This document shows, piece after piece, positions 44,736 to 56,360 of a stretch of 64,000 nt of DNA. This stretch comes from Arachis hypogaea (lineage: Eukaryota > Streptophyta > Magnoliopsida > Fabales > Fabaceae), in contig NC_092052.1 of NCBI RefSeq assembly GCF_003086295.3, forward strand, positions 73,897,559 to 73,961,558, written 5' to 3'. The notes beneath the pieces were generated by a model, which was given only the letters and a program-made list of their open reading frames with translations, was not told where the DNA came from and ran no database searches. Both the position numbers and the translations under genes were made by a program. The stretch's first letter is position 1. Every line of letters begins with the position of its first letter.

Positions 44736-47065
44736 TCACAGATGTTCAGAGCATTGTTGGGACCTCCCAACACCAAACTTAGAGTTTGAATATGGGGGTT
44801 CAACACCAAACCTAGAATTTGGTTGTGGCCTCCCAACACCAAACTTAGAGTTTGACTGTGGGGGCTTTGGTTGACTCTGCAGTGAGAGAAGCTTTTCATG
44901 CTTCCTCTCCATGGTTACAGAAGGAGATCCTTGAGTTTTAAACACCAGGTTGTCCTCATTCAGTTGAAGGACTAACTCTCCTCTGTCCACATCAATCACA
45001 GCTTTTGCTGTGGTTAGGAAGGGTCTTCCAAGGATGATGGATTCATCCTCATCCTTCCCAGTGTCTAGGATAATGAAATCAGCAGGGATGTAAAGGCCTT
45101 CAACTTTTACTAACATGTCCTCTACTAATCCATAAGCCTGTTTTATTGATTTGTCTGCCATCTCTAATGAGAATTTGGCAGCCTGTACCTCAAAGATTCC
45201 TAGTTTCTCCATTATAGAGAGTGACATTAAGTTTATGCCTGACCCCAGGTCACACAGAGCCTTCTCAAAGGTCATGGTACCTATCTCACAGGGAATTAGG
45301 AATTTACCAGGATCTTGTTTCTTTTGAGGTAGAGTTTGCTGAACCAAGGCATTTAGTTCCTTGATGAGCAATGGAGGTTCATCCTCCCAAGTCTCATTAC
45401 CAAATAATTTGGCATTCAACTTCATGATTGCTCCTAAATACTGAGCAACTTGCTCTTCAGCAATGTCTTCATCTTCTTCAGAAGATGAATAGTCATCAGA
45501 GCTCATGAATGGTAAAAGGAGGTTCAATGGAATCTCTATGGTCTCTAGATGAGCCTTAGATTCCTTTGGTTCCTCAAAGGGAAACTCCTTATTGGTCAGT
45601 GAACATCCAGGAGGTCTTCCTCACTAGGATTCATGTCCTCCTCCTCCTCTTTGGGTTCGGCCACACCAAATAAGGTAATGGCCTTGCGCTCTCTTTTTAA
45701 ATTATCTTCTGTATTGCTTGGGAGAGTACTAGGAGGGGTTTCAATGACTCTTTTACTCAGCTGGCCCACTTGTGCCTCCAAATTTCTAATAGAGGACCTT
45801 GTTTCATTCATGAAACTTAAAGTGGCCTTAGATAGATCAGAGACTATATTTGCTAAGCTAGATGGATTCTGCTCAGAATTCTCTGTCTGTTGCTAAGTGG
45901 ATGATGGAAAAGGCTTGCTATTGCTAAACCTGTTTCTTCCACCATTATTAAAGCCTTGTTGAGGCTTTTGTTGATCCTTCCATGAGAAATTTGGATGATT
46001 TCTTCATGAGGGATTATAGGTGTTTCCATAGGGTTCACCCATGTAATTCACCTTTGCTATTGCAGGGTTCTCAGGATCATAAGCTTCTTCTTCAGAAGAT
46101 GCTTCTTTAGTATTGTTGGATGCAGCTTGCAATCCATTCAGACTCTGAGAAATTATATTGACTTGCTGAGTCAATATTTTGTTCTGAGCCAATATGCAAT
46201 TCAGAGTATCAATTTCAAGAACTCCCTTCCTTTGAGGCGTCCCATTACTCACAGGATTCCTTTCAGAAGTGTACATGAACTGGTTATTTGCAACCATGTC
46301 AATGAGTTCCTGAGCTTCTGCAGGCATTTTCTTTAGGTGAATAGATCCACCTGCAGAATGGTCCAATGACATCTTTGATAATTCAGACAGACCATCATAG
46401 AATATATCCAAGATGGTCCATTCTGAAAGCATGTCAGAGGGACACTTTTTGGTCAGTTGCTTGTACCTCTCCCAAGCTTCATAGAGGGATTCACCTTCTT
46501 TCTGTTTGAAGGTTTGAACATCCACTCTAAGCTTGCTAAGCTTTTGAGGAGGAAAGAACTTGGCTAAGAAAGCCTTGACTAGCTTATCCCAAGAGTTCAG
46601 GCTATCTTTAGGTTGAGAGTCAAACCATGTTCTAGCTCTGTCTCTTACAGCAAATGGGAAAAGCATAAGCCTATAGACCTCGGGATCAACCCCATTGGTC
46701 TTAACAGTATCACAGATTTGCAAGAATTCAGTTAAGAACTGAAAAGGATCTTCTGATGGAAGTCCATGAAACTTGCAATTCTGTTGCATCAGAGAAACTA
46801 ATTGAGGCTTTAGCTCAAAATTGTTTGCTCCAATGGCAGGGATTGAAATGCTTATTCCATGTAAGTTGGAATTTGGTGCAGTAAAGTCACCAAGCATCTT
46901 CCTTGCATTGTTATTATTTTCGGCCATGTCTCCTTCTTTTTCAAAAATTTCTATCAGATTTTCTCCAGAGAGTTGTGCTTTAGCTTCCCTTAGCTTCCTC
47001 TTCAGAGTCCTTTCAGGTTCAGGATCAGCTTCAACAAGAATGTTCTTATCCTTGTTCCTGCTTAT
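44736..47065 (-). pseudogene. gag-protease, minus-strand copy with lost start
   Basis: Same protein as 26567-28828. The usual ATG is ATA at 47065-47063; the next in-frame ATG is at 46927. Further lesions: TGA near 46006 where relatives have Trp, TAG near 45898 where they have Gln, and a 1-base loss near 45605. The retropepsin (CDLGSGINLM, ADFIILD, ILGRPFLTTA) is intact in the frame 45527-44736. Three SKFGV/SRFGV units end the protein. Confidence 0.85.
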
Positions 47066-48528
47066 ATGAAAAAGAAGAGAACAGAAAAGAAAATATGGAA
47101 TCCTCTATGTCACAGTATAGAGATTCCTTATATGAGTATAAGAAGAGAAGGATGGAAGAAAGAAAAGATAAGAATTCGAACACATAGGAGAAGAGTTAGT
47201 TCAAATTTTTGAGTAAAAGAGGGTGTTAGTAGATAAATAAATAAATAGAAGGAGATGAGAGAGGAAAGAATTCGAAAATTAAATAAAATAAAAATATTTT
47301 TGTTTTTAATTTAAAATTTGAAGTTAAAATTCGAAATTTAAAAAAAATGAAATTAAATTAAATTAAAATTTAAAACAATTAGTTAATTAAAAAGGAATGT
47401 TGAAAAAGAGGTTAGTGATTTTCGAAAATTAGAGAGAGAGAGTTAGTTAGGTAATTTTGAAAAAGATAAGAATCAAACAAGATAAGATTAATTGAAAAAA
47501 AGATTTGAAAATCAATTTTGAAAAGATAAGAAGTTAGAAAAGATTTTGAAATTGATTTTGAAAAAGATGTGATTGAAATTTATTTTGAAAAAGATTTGAA
47601 AAAGAAATTTAAAAAGATTTGATTTTGAAAATTAAAGTTGATTACTTGACTAACAAGAAACAAAAAGATATGATTTTAAAATTTAAAGATTGAACCTTTC
47701 TTAATAGGCAAGTAACAACTTGAAATTTTTGAATCAAAATATTAAATGTTAGTAATAAATTCGAAAATATGAAGTAAAAATAAGAAATAGATTTTGAAAA
47801 TTAATTTTAAAAATTTTTGAAAATATATAAAAATAAATGAAAAAGATTTGAGTTTTGAAAAAGATTTGAAAAGATAGAATTTTAAAATTGAAATTTATGA
47901 GTAAAACAAGGAAAGATATATTTTTTATTTTTGAATTTTTAATGATGAGAGAGAAACACACTAAATTGAAACAAAACATAAAAATTATGAATCAAAACAA
48001 CTAATGCATGCAAGAACACTTTGAATGTCAAGATGAACACCAAGAACACTTTGTAGATCAAGATGAACATTAAGACTTATTTTTGAAAATTTTTAAGAAA
48101 AGAAAAACATGCAAGACACCAAACTTAGAAATTTTCAAACTTTAGACACTAATAATTCAAAAATGCATATGAAAAACAAGAAAAGACATAAAACAAGAAA
48201 TTTTAAAGATCAAACATAGAAAATCATCAAGAACAACTTGAAGATTATGAAGAACACATGCATGAATTTTCGAAAATTTTAAGAAGAATTAAAAAGATGC
48301 AATTGACACCAAACTTACAAATTGACACTAGACTCAAACAAGAAACATAAAATTTTTGGTTTTTATGATTTTATAAGAAATTTTTTTTTGAAAATTATTT
48401 TGGGAAGAACAAAAAAGAAGAAATTTTTTTTGTATTTTTCGAAAATAAGAAATAAAAAGCTTAAAAATAAAATAAAATTACCTAATCTGAGCAACAAGAT
48501 GAACCGTCAGTTGTCCAAACTCGAACAA
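47066..48528 (-). other. AT-rich leader, minus strand
   Basis: A/T words mirror those of 24664-26566. No gene; the frame at 48322-48627 spans leader and LTR and is not credible. Confidence 0.6.
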
Positions 48529-48546
48529 TCCCCGGCAACGGCGCCA
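48529..48546 (-). other. Primer-binding site, tRNA-Asp type
   Basis: On the minus strand TGGCGCCGTTGCCGGGGA, perfect, six bases after the LTR end at 48553. Confidence 0.9.
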
Positions 48547-48552
48547 AAAACT

Positions 48553-50102
48553 TGGTGCACGAATTGTAAATCACGCTTTTCACAAATCGTACCACTAACC
48601 AGCAAGTGCACTGGGTCGTCCAAGTAATACCTTACCTGAGTAAGGGTCGATCCCACAGAGATTGTCGGCTTGAAGCAAGCTATGGTTATTTTGTAATTCT
48701 TAGTCAGGAAATCAATGATAAGAGTGATTATATTTATGAAGAGTAAAAAAAAGCATAAATTAAATAGTATTTGTTATGCAGTAATGGAGAACAGATTGAG
48801 GTTTTGGAGATGCTCTGTCTTCTGAATCTCTGCTTTCCTACTGTCTTCTTCTTCACGCACGCAGGTCTCCTTCCATGGCAAGCTGTATGTTGGTGGATCA
48901 CCGTTGTCAATGGCTACCATCCGTCCTCTCAGTGAAAATGGTCCAAAGGCGCTGTCACCGCACGGCTAATCATCTGTCGGTTCTCACTCATGTTGGAATA
49001 GGATCCATTGATCCTTTTGCGTCTGTCACTACGCCCAGCACTTGTGAGTTTAAAGCTCGTCACAGTCATCCCATCCCAGATCCTACTCGGAATACCACAG
49101 ACAAGGTTTAGACTTTCTGGATCTCAAAAATGGCCACCAATAATCCTAGCCTATACCACGAAGACTCTGATCATGAACCAAGAGGCTAAGAGATATACAC
49201 TCAATCTAAGGTAGAATGGAAGTGGTTGTCAGGCACACATTCATAGGTTGAGAATGATGATGAGTGTCATGGATCATCACATTCATCACGGTTAAGTACA
49301 AGCGAGTATCTTAGAATAGAAACAAGCGTGATTGAATAGAAAACAGAAGTAATTGCATTAATTCATCGAGACACAGCAGAGCTCCTCACCCCCAATCATG
49401 GGGTTTAGAAACTCATGCCGTCAGAAATACAATGTAAAACGTGAAAAATGTCATGAGGTACATAGTAAGTCTCTAAAAGTTGTTTAAATACTAAACTAGT
49501 AACCTAGGTTTACAGAAAATGAGTAAACTATGATAGATAGTGCAGAAATCCACTTCCGGGGCCCACATGGTATGTGCTGGGGCTGAGACTTGAGCTTTAC
49601 ACGTGCCTAGGCTGTTTCTGGAGTTAAACGCCAGGTTGTAACCTATTTTGGGTGTTTAGCTCTAACTTGTAACCTGTTTCTGGCGTTTAACGCCAGAATG
49701 GAACATGGAACTGGCGTTAAACGCCAGTTTAAGTCGTTTATCTTTGAGCAAAGTATGGACTATTATATATTGCTGGAAATCCCTGGATGTCTAATTTCCA
49801 ACGCAATTGAGAGCGTGCCAGTTGGACTCCTATAGCTCCAGAAAATCAATTTCGAGTGTAGGGAGGTCAGAATCCAACAGCATCTGCAGTCTTTTTTTAG
49901 CCTCTGAATCAGATTTTTGCTCAGGTCCCTCAATTTCAGCTAGAAAATACCTGAAATTACAGAAAAATACACAAACTCATAGTAAAGTCCATAAATGTGA
50001 ATTTTGAATAAAAACTAATAAAAATATACTAAAAAGTAATTAAAACATGGTGAAAACTACTTAAAAACAATGCCAAAAAGCGTATAAATTATCCGCTCAT
50101 AA
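48553..50102 (-). repeat. 5' LTR of the composite element (1550 bp)
   Basis: TGGTGCAC at its 48553 side and CCGCTCATAA at 50102 (TTATGAGCGG on the minus strand, two bases changed from TGATGAGCGG). It matches 13914-15237 apart from the 226-bp deletion there, and is followed by CTTAG at 50103-50107. Confidence 0.85.
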
Positions 50103-50107
50103 CTTAG

Positions 50108-50142
50108 CATGAGGACATGATATTGTATAAGTGTAGGACAAT
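50108..50142 (+). promoter_or_regulatory. Decayed hairpin/PPT before the LTR at 50143
   Basis: CATG-AGGA-CATG (50108-50119) then TATAAGTGTAGGACAAT abutting TGATAAATCC. The composite insertion at CTTAG cut the left stem of this hairpin. Confidence 0.5.
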
Positions 50143-51622
50143 TGATAAATCCATATTTTATGATGATTTTTGAGTTGAAATAGTGAATTTTATCAACTTA
50201 TTTTGCATATTCATTGAAATTGCATGCTTTTGTAAATTTCCTCCTAATTGTGCTTAATTGTTAAAAACATACTTTTTATGCTTTAAATTATCAATTTTAA
50301 TTCACTTTTATTTCATTCGATGCCTTGATTTGTTTATTTGAGTGATTTAAGATTTAGAAGGCAAGAATGGCTTGAAAAGATGAAGGAAACACATGCAAAA
50401 GTGAAGGATTCATGAAGAAATGAAGATTGGTAATTTTTCAAGTTGTGCGTACGCATCTCTTCCAATTTGTGCATACGCATGGTCATGTGTATGCACGACT
50501 CGTAGTGCATGACTCACTTAAAATGGCATGTGACTTGCAATTTCTGGTCCATTTTGGGCCCAATCCAACTCATTTCTAAAGCATTTGAAGCAAGAATTCA
50601 AGGGGATCAACTAAAGAATATAGTAGTAGTGTAGTATGATCTTTTAGGCCAAATTTAGAGAGAAAAGCTCAAACTTCTCTCTAGAATTCTAGATTTCTTA
50701 GTTTAATTTCTCTCTAATTTTAGATTTTTATTTTATTTTAGTTTACTTTTTTTATATTTTCTTGTTCTAGTATCTTAATTTGCCTAGTTTCTCTTGTTAA
50801 TTTCTCTATTTTGCTACTTTTTAGTTTATGAACAATTGTTGAATTCTAATTTTTTTTAATGCAATTTGATGTGTTCATGTTTATTGATGCTTGTTTGAGT
50901 TGTTAGTATTGCTTTCTTGCATTGGTTAGTCATAGATTTTATTAATTCTAGTAATTTGTGATGTTTTCATTATATGCCTTCTAAGTGTTTGATGAAATAC
51001 TTCTTTTACTTTTAGAGTAGAATTTTGTATTCTTGGCCTGGAATTGATGACTTAGGTGACCTTGAGTCATTGATGTCCAATATTAATTAGTGATTTAGGG
51101 TTGTTAGTTGATTTTATTTCCACTAACGCTATCTTTTCCCTAAGCCTAATTAGTGAGTTAGTTAAGATTTGTAAATTACGATCAATTATGCCTATTTGAC
51201 TTTTTTCAATGTTTACAAGTTGACTAAGTAGGATTAACTCTTCATAATTGCCATGTTTGTGGTTAACGACAATCTCAACGCTTGCTAAGATCTTTTTAAC
51301 ATTTGAATTTCCTTTCGTTTGTTTTAATTACTCTTACTTGAATTTCTCTTGCCGTTTAGATATTGCATTGCTTCTTTTAGTTTCATGTCATTTAAATATT
51401 TGTATATTGTTATCAAATCCTGTTTTTCATAGCCAATATCGGTACACTCGATTGTAATTCTGTGAGAGAGCGACCTAAGATTTAAAACTTCCGGTTATTT
51501 GATTTCAACTGTGACATTCTTACTAAACTTTGATAGGGTTAATTGCCAGTTTAGGACTATACTTATAACAAATCTTGTGGTTTGAACCTGTAAAATTTCT
51601 AAACCGGCATCTACCTCTCATC
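50143..51622 (+). repeat. 3' LTR, partner of the window-start LTR (1480 bp)
   Basis: TGATAAATCC to CCTCTCATCA. 50400-51580 matches 1-1206. It belongs to the element that received the 36-kb composite insertion. Confidence 0.8.
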
Positions 51623-52312
51623 AGGTAGGATTAGGGTTGATAATCTCTCAACCCGTGGATAGGACAAGGTTAAGTTTTAGAGAGAATTTAAATCCATAGA
51701 TAGGGTTAGGGTGGAGTCTAAACCCTACCCTACCCTATCCATTGCCAGCCCTATTGATAAAGGGCATTCAACTCTAATTTTTGGAGTAATATCTTAAATC
51801 AGTAGGACTTTTAAATGGGTCATCGTGTCTGATACACGGATACTGACATAGACACGAAATATGATACGATATAATACGGGATACGCACAAAGATAACTTT
51901 TAAATTATTGTAAGATATGGATGGGGACACGATATATATATAAAATATAAAGTACTTTTAGATAAATTGTAACGATATTTTAATATTTTATTGATTTAAA
52001 ATATAAAATTTTTTAACTATTTTTAATATCTTTTTTTAATTACTAAAATGTTTAAAATATTTTTATTTTAATAAATAATAATATATACTATTCTAAACTT
52101 ATTTTAAGAATACATATTAAGAATAAGATTGGACATGCTAACAAGTGATGGTATTTAGGTTTGTCCAAATGTTTACGGAAAAGAAATTTTTATTTTTTAT
52201 TAAGACACTGTTGGACACCGAAGATACGTGCGTCAAACGAGTGTTGATAGACACTCAGAGTATGCAGTAAAATATAGTCAGTCCATTCCCAAGGCTCTAA
52301 TGGGAACAAATT
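51623..52312. other. Intergenic spacer, old repeats
   Basis: Contains CCCTACCCTACCC (about 51722-51740) and words like GTGTCTGATACACGGATACTGACA that resemble a dispersed legume repeat. No gene or clear element boundary is seen. Confidence 0.4.
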
Positions 52313-52324
52313 GCTCTGATACCA
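52313..52324 (-). other. Primer-binding site, initiator tRNA-Met type
   Basis: Minus-strand TGGTATCAGAGC, three bases from the LTR end at 52328; typical of chromoviruses. Confidence 0.75.
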
Positions 52325-52327
52325 TAA

Positions 52328-54713
52328 TGTAACACCCTAACTTTTAGCACCTCATGATCGTATCAAAAGTAAGGCATTACTAACCTAACTCCTTTTATTA
52401 TCTATTTAATATTGAGCCTTTACGCGTAAATCTATCGATGGTTTTACTAAAACTATAATTTTTTCAACAAGTACAAACAACACATATTCACATACTTAAT
52501 ATTAATAATACGTTATAGTGTTATATACAAAAGCAATTACAGAACCTACCCCTCTGAATAAAACTCTAACTAACAAGGCGAGGGAAAAATAAATTCTAAC
52601 AACCCAACTCGTAAACATATTCCTCTGTGCTTCCGCAACTTCGTAATAAGCCTTCGCACCTGTAGCTGAAAGGGGTGGAGATATGGGGTAAGAACTGGAG
52701 AGTTCTTAGTAGGGTCGGGGTTAGGAGTTAAGTTCATTCTATGTATACTTGGTCAGCAATAACAGTCAACAAGGTACCATCTAATTCAACAATTTAAGAA
52801 CACAAAATTCAAACACAAGCACACACAATCATAGAAAACACAATCACAAACAAGTATGCGCAAACAAGTATGATGCATGTCTATCCCTAGTGCAGGTAAT
52901 GAGCTCATCTGTCGGTTTCGACCCGCTCCCAACGTAACTCAGCAACCTTTTATCTGAGTTTGGTTTCCAGTGTCATAACCTCTGTAAGCAACCTCTATCT
53001 TACAGGTGCGACTCTCTTGAGCCGATGTATGCAAACATAACCTCTTTAAGCAACTTCTGTCTTATAGGTGAGGCTCTCTCTAGCCAATGTATGTAGCGAT
53101 AACCTCTGTAAGCAACCTCTATCTTACAGGTACAACCATCCCCTGGATTGGCCGATGTATCTCTGGAAAGCAAATCTCGGTGGACTCACCACCATATCTC
53201 TGCTCGTTTTCAACAAGTAAACAATCATCTCTGCTTCTCTCCTTTTCTTTTTATTCTTTTTTTCTTTTCTTTTCTGTTCTCTGCTCTCCTGTGGCAGAGG
53301 TTCTTTAGATTCTTTTAACCTTTTGCTCTGCTCTCCTGTGGCAGAGATTCCTTTAACTAATATATTCTTTTCTTTTCTTTTCTCATCATTCTTTTAATTC
53401 CTTACTTTTAACATCAAAAACTATCTTTACATTCTTCCCTCATCTTTCCCAAAATGTTTTATGAAGAGGGGATCATGAGATCCTTAGATTAGATTTGTCT
53501 TTCTAAAACTTTTAGAAAAACTTGTCTTTCTAAAACTTTTAGAAAAACTTGTCTGTTTACCACTCTCTACTTTATTTTTCATAATACATACAATAATATT
53601 CTTATAAAATAATATCTTGATATATAATAATTTGTAATAATAATTTACTCTAATGTAAATGAGTAATTTTAAACAAATATTTAAAATAATATTTATAATA
53701 CTCTTAAAACTTATTTTATAAAACCTTATTTTCAAACTTTTATTAATTACTTTCTAAACTACGAATTCTTTAATATTTTATTTTTGACTTAAATATTTTA
53801 TAAAATTATATTTAAACCTTCACTTTGTTTCATATTTATATAAATAACCCTGAGCTTTTATAAAATATCCATTTTACCCCTAAACTTTATTTATTACCCA
53901 AAATACCCAAAAAGTTATATAATTATAATATTAAACTCAATCCTTTCATAAAAATACAAGTATATTTCCTCAAAAATAATTTTTCTTGGCTGATTCTTCT
54001 CTTCACCAAGAACCGAAACCCTCCTTATTTTCTTTCTAAAATATACATTTAAATCTTAATCCATTTTTGAGTTTTATGGTTACCGATTTTTCACAACTTT
54101 TAATTTAATTCCTCGGCCATTAAACCTCACCCATTTTATTCAAAAACTAACACAATGACAGTCCCAAATTAGCTTTATTATCACAGTTTGGGCAGCACAA
54201 ACATGACCAAATCACAAGCTTAATCACATATAACAATATATCAATAAAATTCAATATAAAGTCAATCAAACTCCATCAATAATCAATCACAACAACCATT
54301 CACTTATCCAACACAAATTTTATCGGTGAGAATTTATCGAAACCCTACCTTTGTACAAAATCAAAATACTCGAATCTCCGGGGAAGCCTTCTGACCGAGC
54401 TGTCGAAAAAGAAAATATCAAAAATCGTCAGTGCCACCTAGAACTCTAGTTAGCCGAACTCAAGGGGAAGAGGAATTATGTTACCGTCAACTTCTACCGA
54501 ACAAAAATAACGTCAACATGTAGAGGAGGAGATACGAGCATTTTTATCGGATTAGATTTTTTATTAAAGTTACGAATCTCAAGAAATTGAAATCGAAAAC
54601 TCAGAGGTTTCACGGTTTTCTTCAAGAAATACACTCGGTCTCTCTCTTTCCTTTTTTTTCCAACTTCAGTTCGATTATGAAATGAGCAAGAGGATTGTTT
54701 GCTGATTTGTGGT
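52328..54713 (-). repeat. Chromovirus 5' LTR region, minus strand
   Basis: It starts (plus view) TGTAACACCCTAAC next to the tRNA-Met primer site, so it is a 5' LTR on the minus strand. The internal region expected below 52312 is not recognisable, so the element is truncated. It contains three 62-bp tandem repeats, a repeated CTCTGCTCTCCTGTGGCAGAG (53278, 53325) and a 27-bp tandem duplication at 53495-53548. The distal end is uncertain; the next element begins at 54714. No gene. Confidence 0.6.
52974..53160. repeat. 62-bp tandem repeat, 3 copies
   Basis: Copies begin at 52974, 53036 and 53098 with CATAACCTCTNTAAGCAAC. They lie in the chromovirus LTR. Confidence 0.8.
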
Positions 54714-56235
54714 TGATAAACCACTATTTTATTATTTATATTGTGTTTAATTGAGTGGTTTTTATCAAGCCATTACCTACTTATTCATATGAATTGCATG
54801 ATTTTATAATTCCTTCCTAGTATTGTTTATGGTTGAAAACTTGCTTCCTAGAAACCTTTAATTAGTACATTTTAACTCTCCTTTATACCATTCGATGCCG
54901 TGATCCGTGTGTTAAGTGTTTCAGGCTTCATAGGGCAGGAATGGCTCAGAGAATGGAGAGGAAGCTTACAAAAATGGAAGAAACACAAGAAACTAAGGAG
55001 ATGACCAGTGAACACTGACGCGAGTGCATGGCTCACGCGAGCGCACGAAATGAAGAAATCGCAGCGACGCGAACGCGTGCCTGACGCGTACGCGTGGATT
55101 GGAGTCTGCATGAATGGCGCGAACGCGTGGACGACGCGTACGCGTGATAAGGAAAATAGCTGAATAACGCAAACACGTGGACGATGCGTACACGTGACCT
55201 GCGCGATCTGCAGAAATAACAGAATACGCTGGGGACGATTTCGGGCCGTGTTTTAACCCAATTTTTGGCCCAGAAATACAGAATAAAGCCAGAGAACATG
55301 CAGAGACTCAAAAGGGAGCATAAACACACATTCAGATACATTGATATTAGGATCACTTTTAGTTTTAGATCTAAATCTAGATTTACCTTACATTCATAGT
55401 TTATGCTTTTGCTTTGGATTTTAGAATCTGAAGAGTCATCACCTCCGTTGAAGTTACTACTTTAGTTTGTTTCCTTATTCCTTTACTCTTTTCAGTTATT
55501 CGTTAATCCTAGTCAGATAATTATGTTGCATTTTGGATTTATTAATATATAGAGTTACTTTCACTTTTGAATTAATTTTAATTTTCTATTTTATTTTAAT
55601 TAATTTATTATGTCTTCTTATATTTTTATGAGTATTATATCCATGTCAATGGAGTAGTTTTTCTACTTGACATGGAGGTTGATTAAGACGAGACACTTGA
55701 GTTGGAAGGCTTAAGTGCCGATTAAATTGAACGTTGTTGGCTAGTTCTGTATTTACTAACGCTAGACCTTCCTAAGGGAGAGGACTAGGATTTGCGAATA
55801 ACGGTTAGCTTAATCACTTGACTTTCCTTTATTTAGTAAGGGTTAACTAAGTGAAAACAACAACATTTTTAACACTACACTTAAGAGATCCCAACAAGGA
55901 TAGAACTTCCAATTAATCATTCCCCCAGTCAAGGCTTTTTATTTAGAATATCAATAATTATTCTTAGTTTATTTTTATTGTTCTAATTTATACTTATTCA
56001 ATTGCTCATCATTATTCAACTCTCAAAACTCTCAGAAAATTCCTAGTTAATAAAATAGCACTCTTTCTTGTAACTCGTTGGGAGACGACCTGGGATTCAT
56101 ACTCCCAATATTTTTAATTTTAATTTTTGTGACAACCCTTTTTAAATTGATAAGCAGATTTTAACTGGTTAAGAACTGTACTTGCAACGCATTTCGTTTA
56201 TTAATTTTTTAGCTGGTCAGTTTCCACACCTATCA
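54714..56235 (+). repeat. 5' LTR of Athila-like gag-pol element (1522 bp)
   Basis: TGATAAACCAC to CACCTATCA, followed by a primer site. An ACGCGT-rich block lies at 55018-55200. Confidence 0.8.
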
Positions 56236-56240
56236 ATTTT

Positions 56241-56258
56241 TGGCGCCGTTGCTGGGGA
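56241..56258 (+). other. Primer-binding site, tRNA-Asp type
   Basis: TGGCGCCGTTGCTGGGGA, one mismatch to the tRNA-Asp complement. Confidence 0.85.
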
Positions 56259-56360
56259 GTTGCAATAGTGTGCTAGATTATTAATTAGTGTACATATTTT
56301 TATTTATTTGCATATTTTATTTTTATTTTGTTACCATGAGCTATATGTCTTTCTCATTGA

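Larger units (their letters stand above)
13914..50102 (-). mobile_element. Composite minus-strand LTR retroelement insertion, 36 kb
   Basis: LTRs of one family lie at both ends in the same (minus) orientation, with CTTAG on both sides. Inside, read on the minus strand from the right, are leader, gag-protease, ORF2 remains, an LTR, then a plus-strand block (40950-20541), then a minus-strand pol remnant, 3' region and LTR. The 10.9-kb element at 22858-33714 is a later nested insertion; without it the composite is about 25 kb. Inverted and shared LTRs show that this is more than one simple element. Whether it integrated as a rearranged unit or was rearranged later cannot be decided from one copy. 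Confidence 0.65.

Noticed and set aside
51715..51745. Telomere-like CCCTACCCTACCC
   Set aside because: The plant telomere unit is CCCTAAA; only a few irregular units are present.
53484..53735. Minus-strand Lys/Ile/Asn-rich frame
   Set aside because: AT-rich LTR sequence with a 27-bp tandem duplication; no homologous protein recognised.
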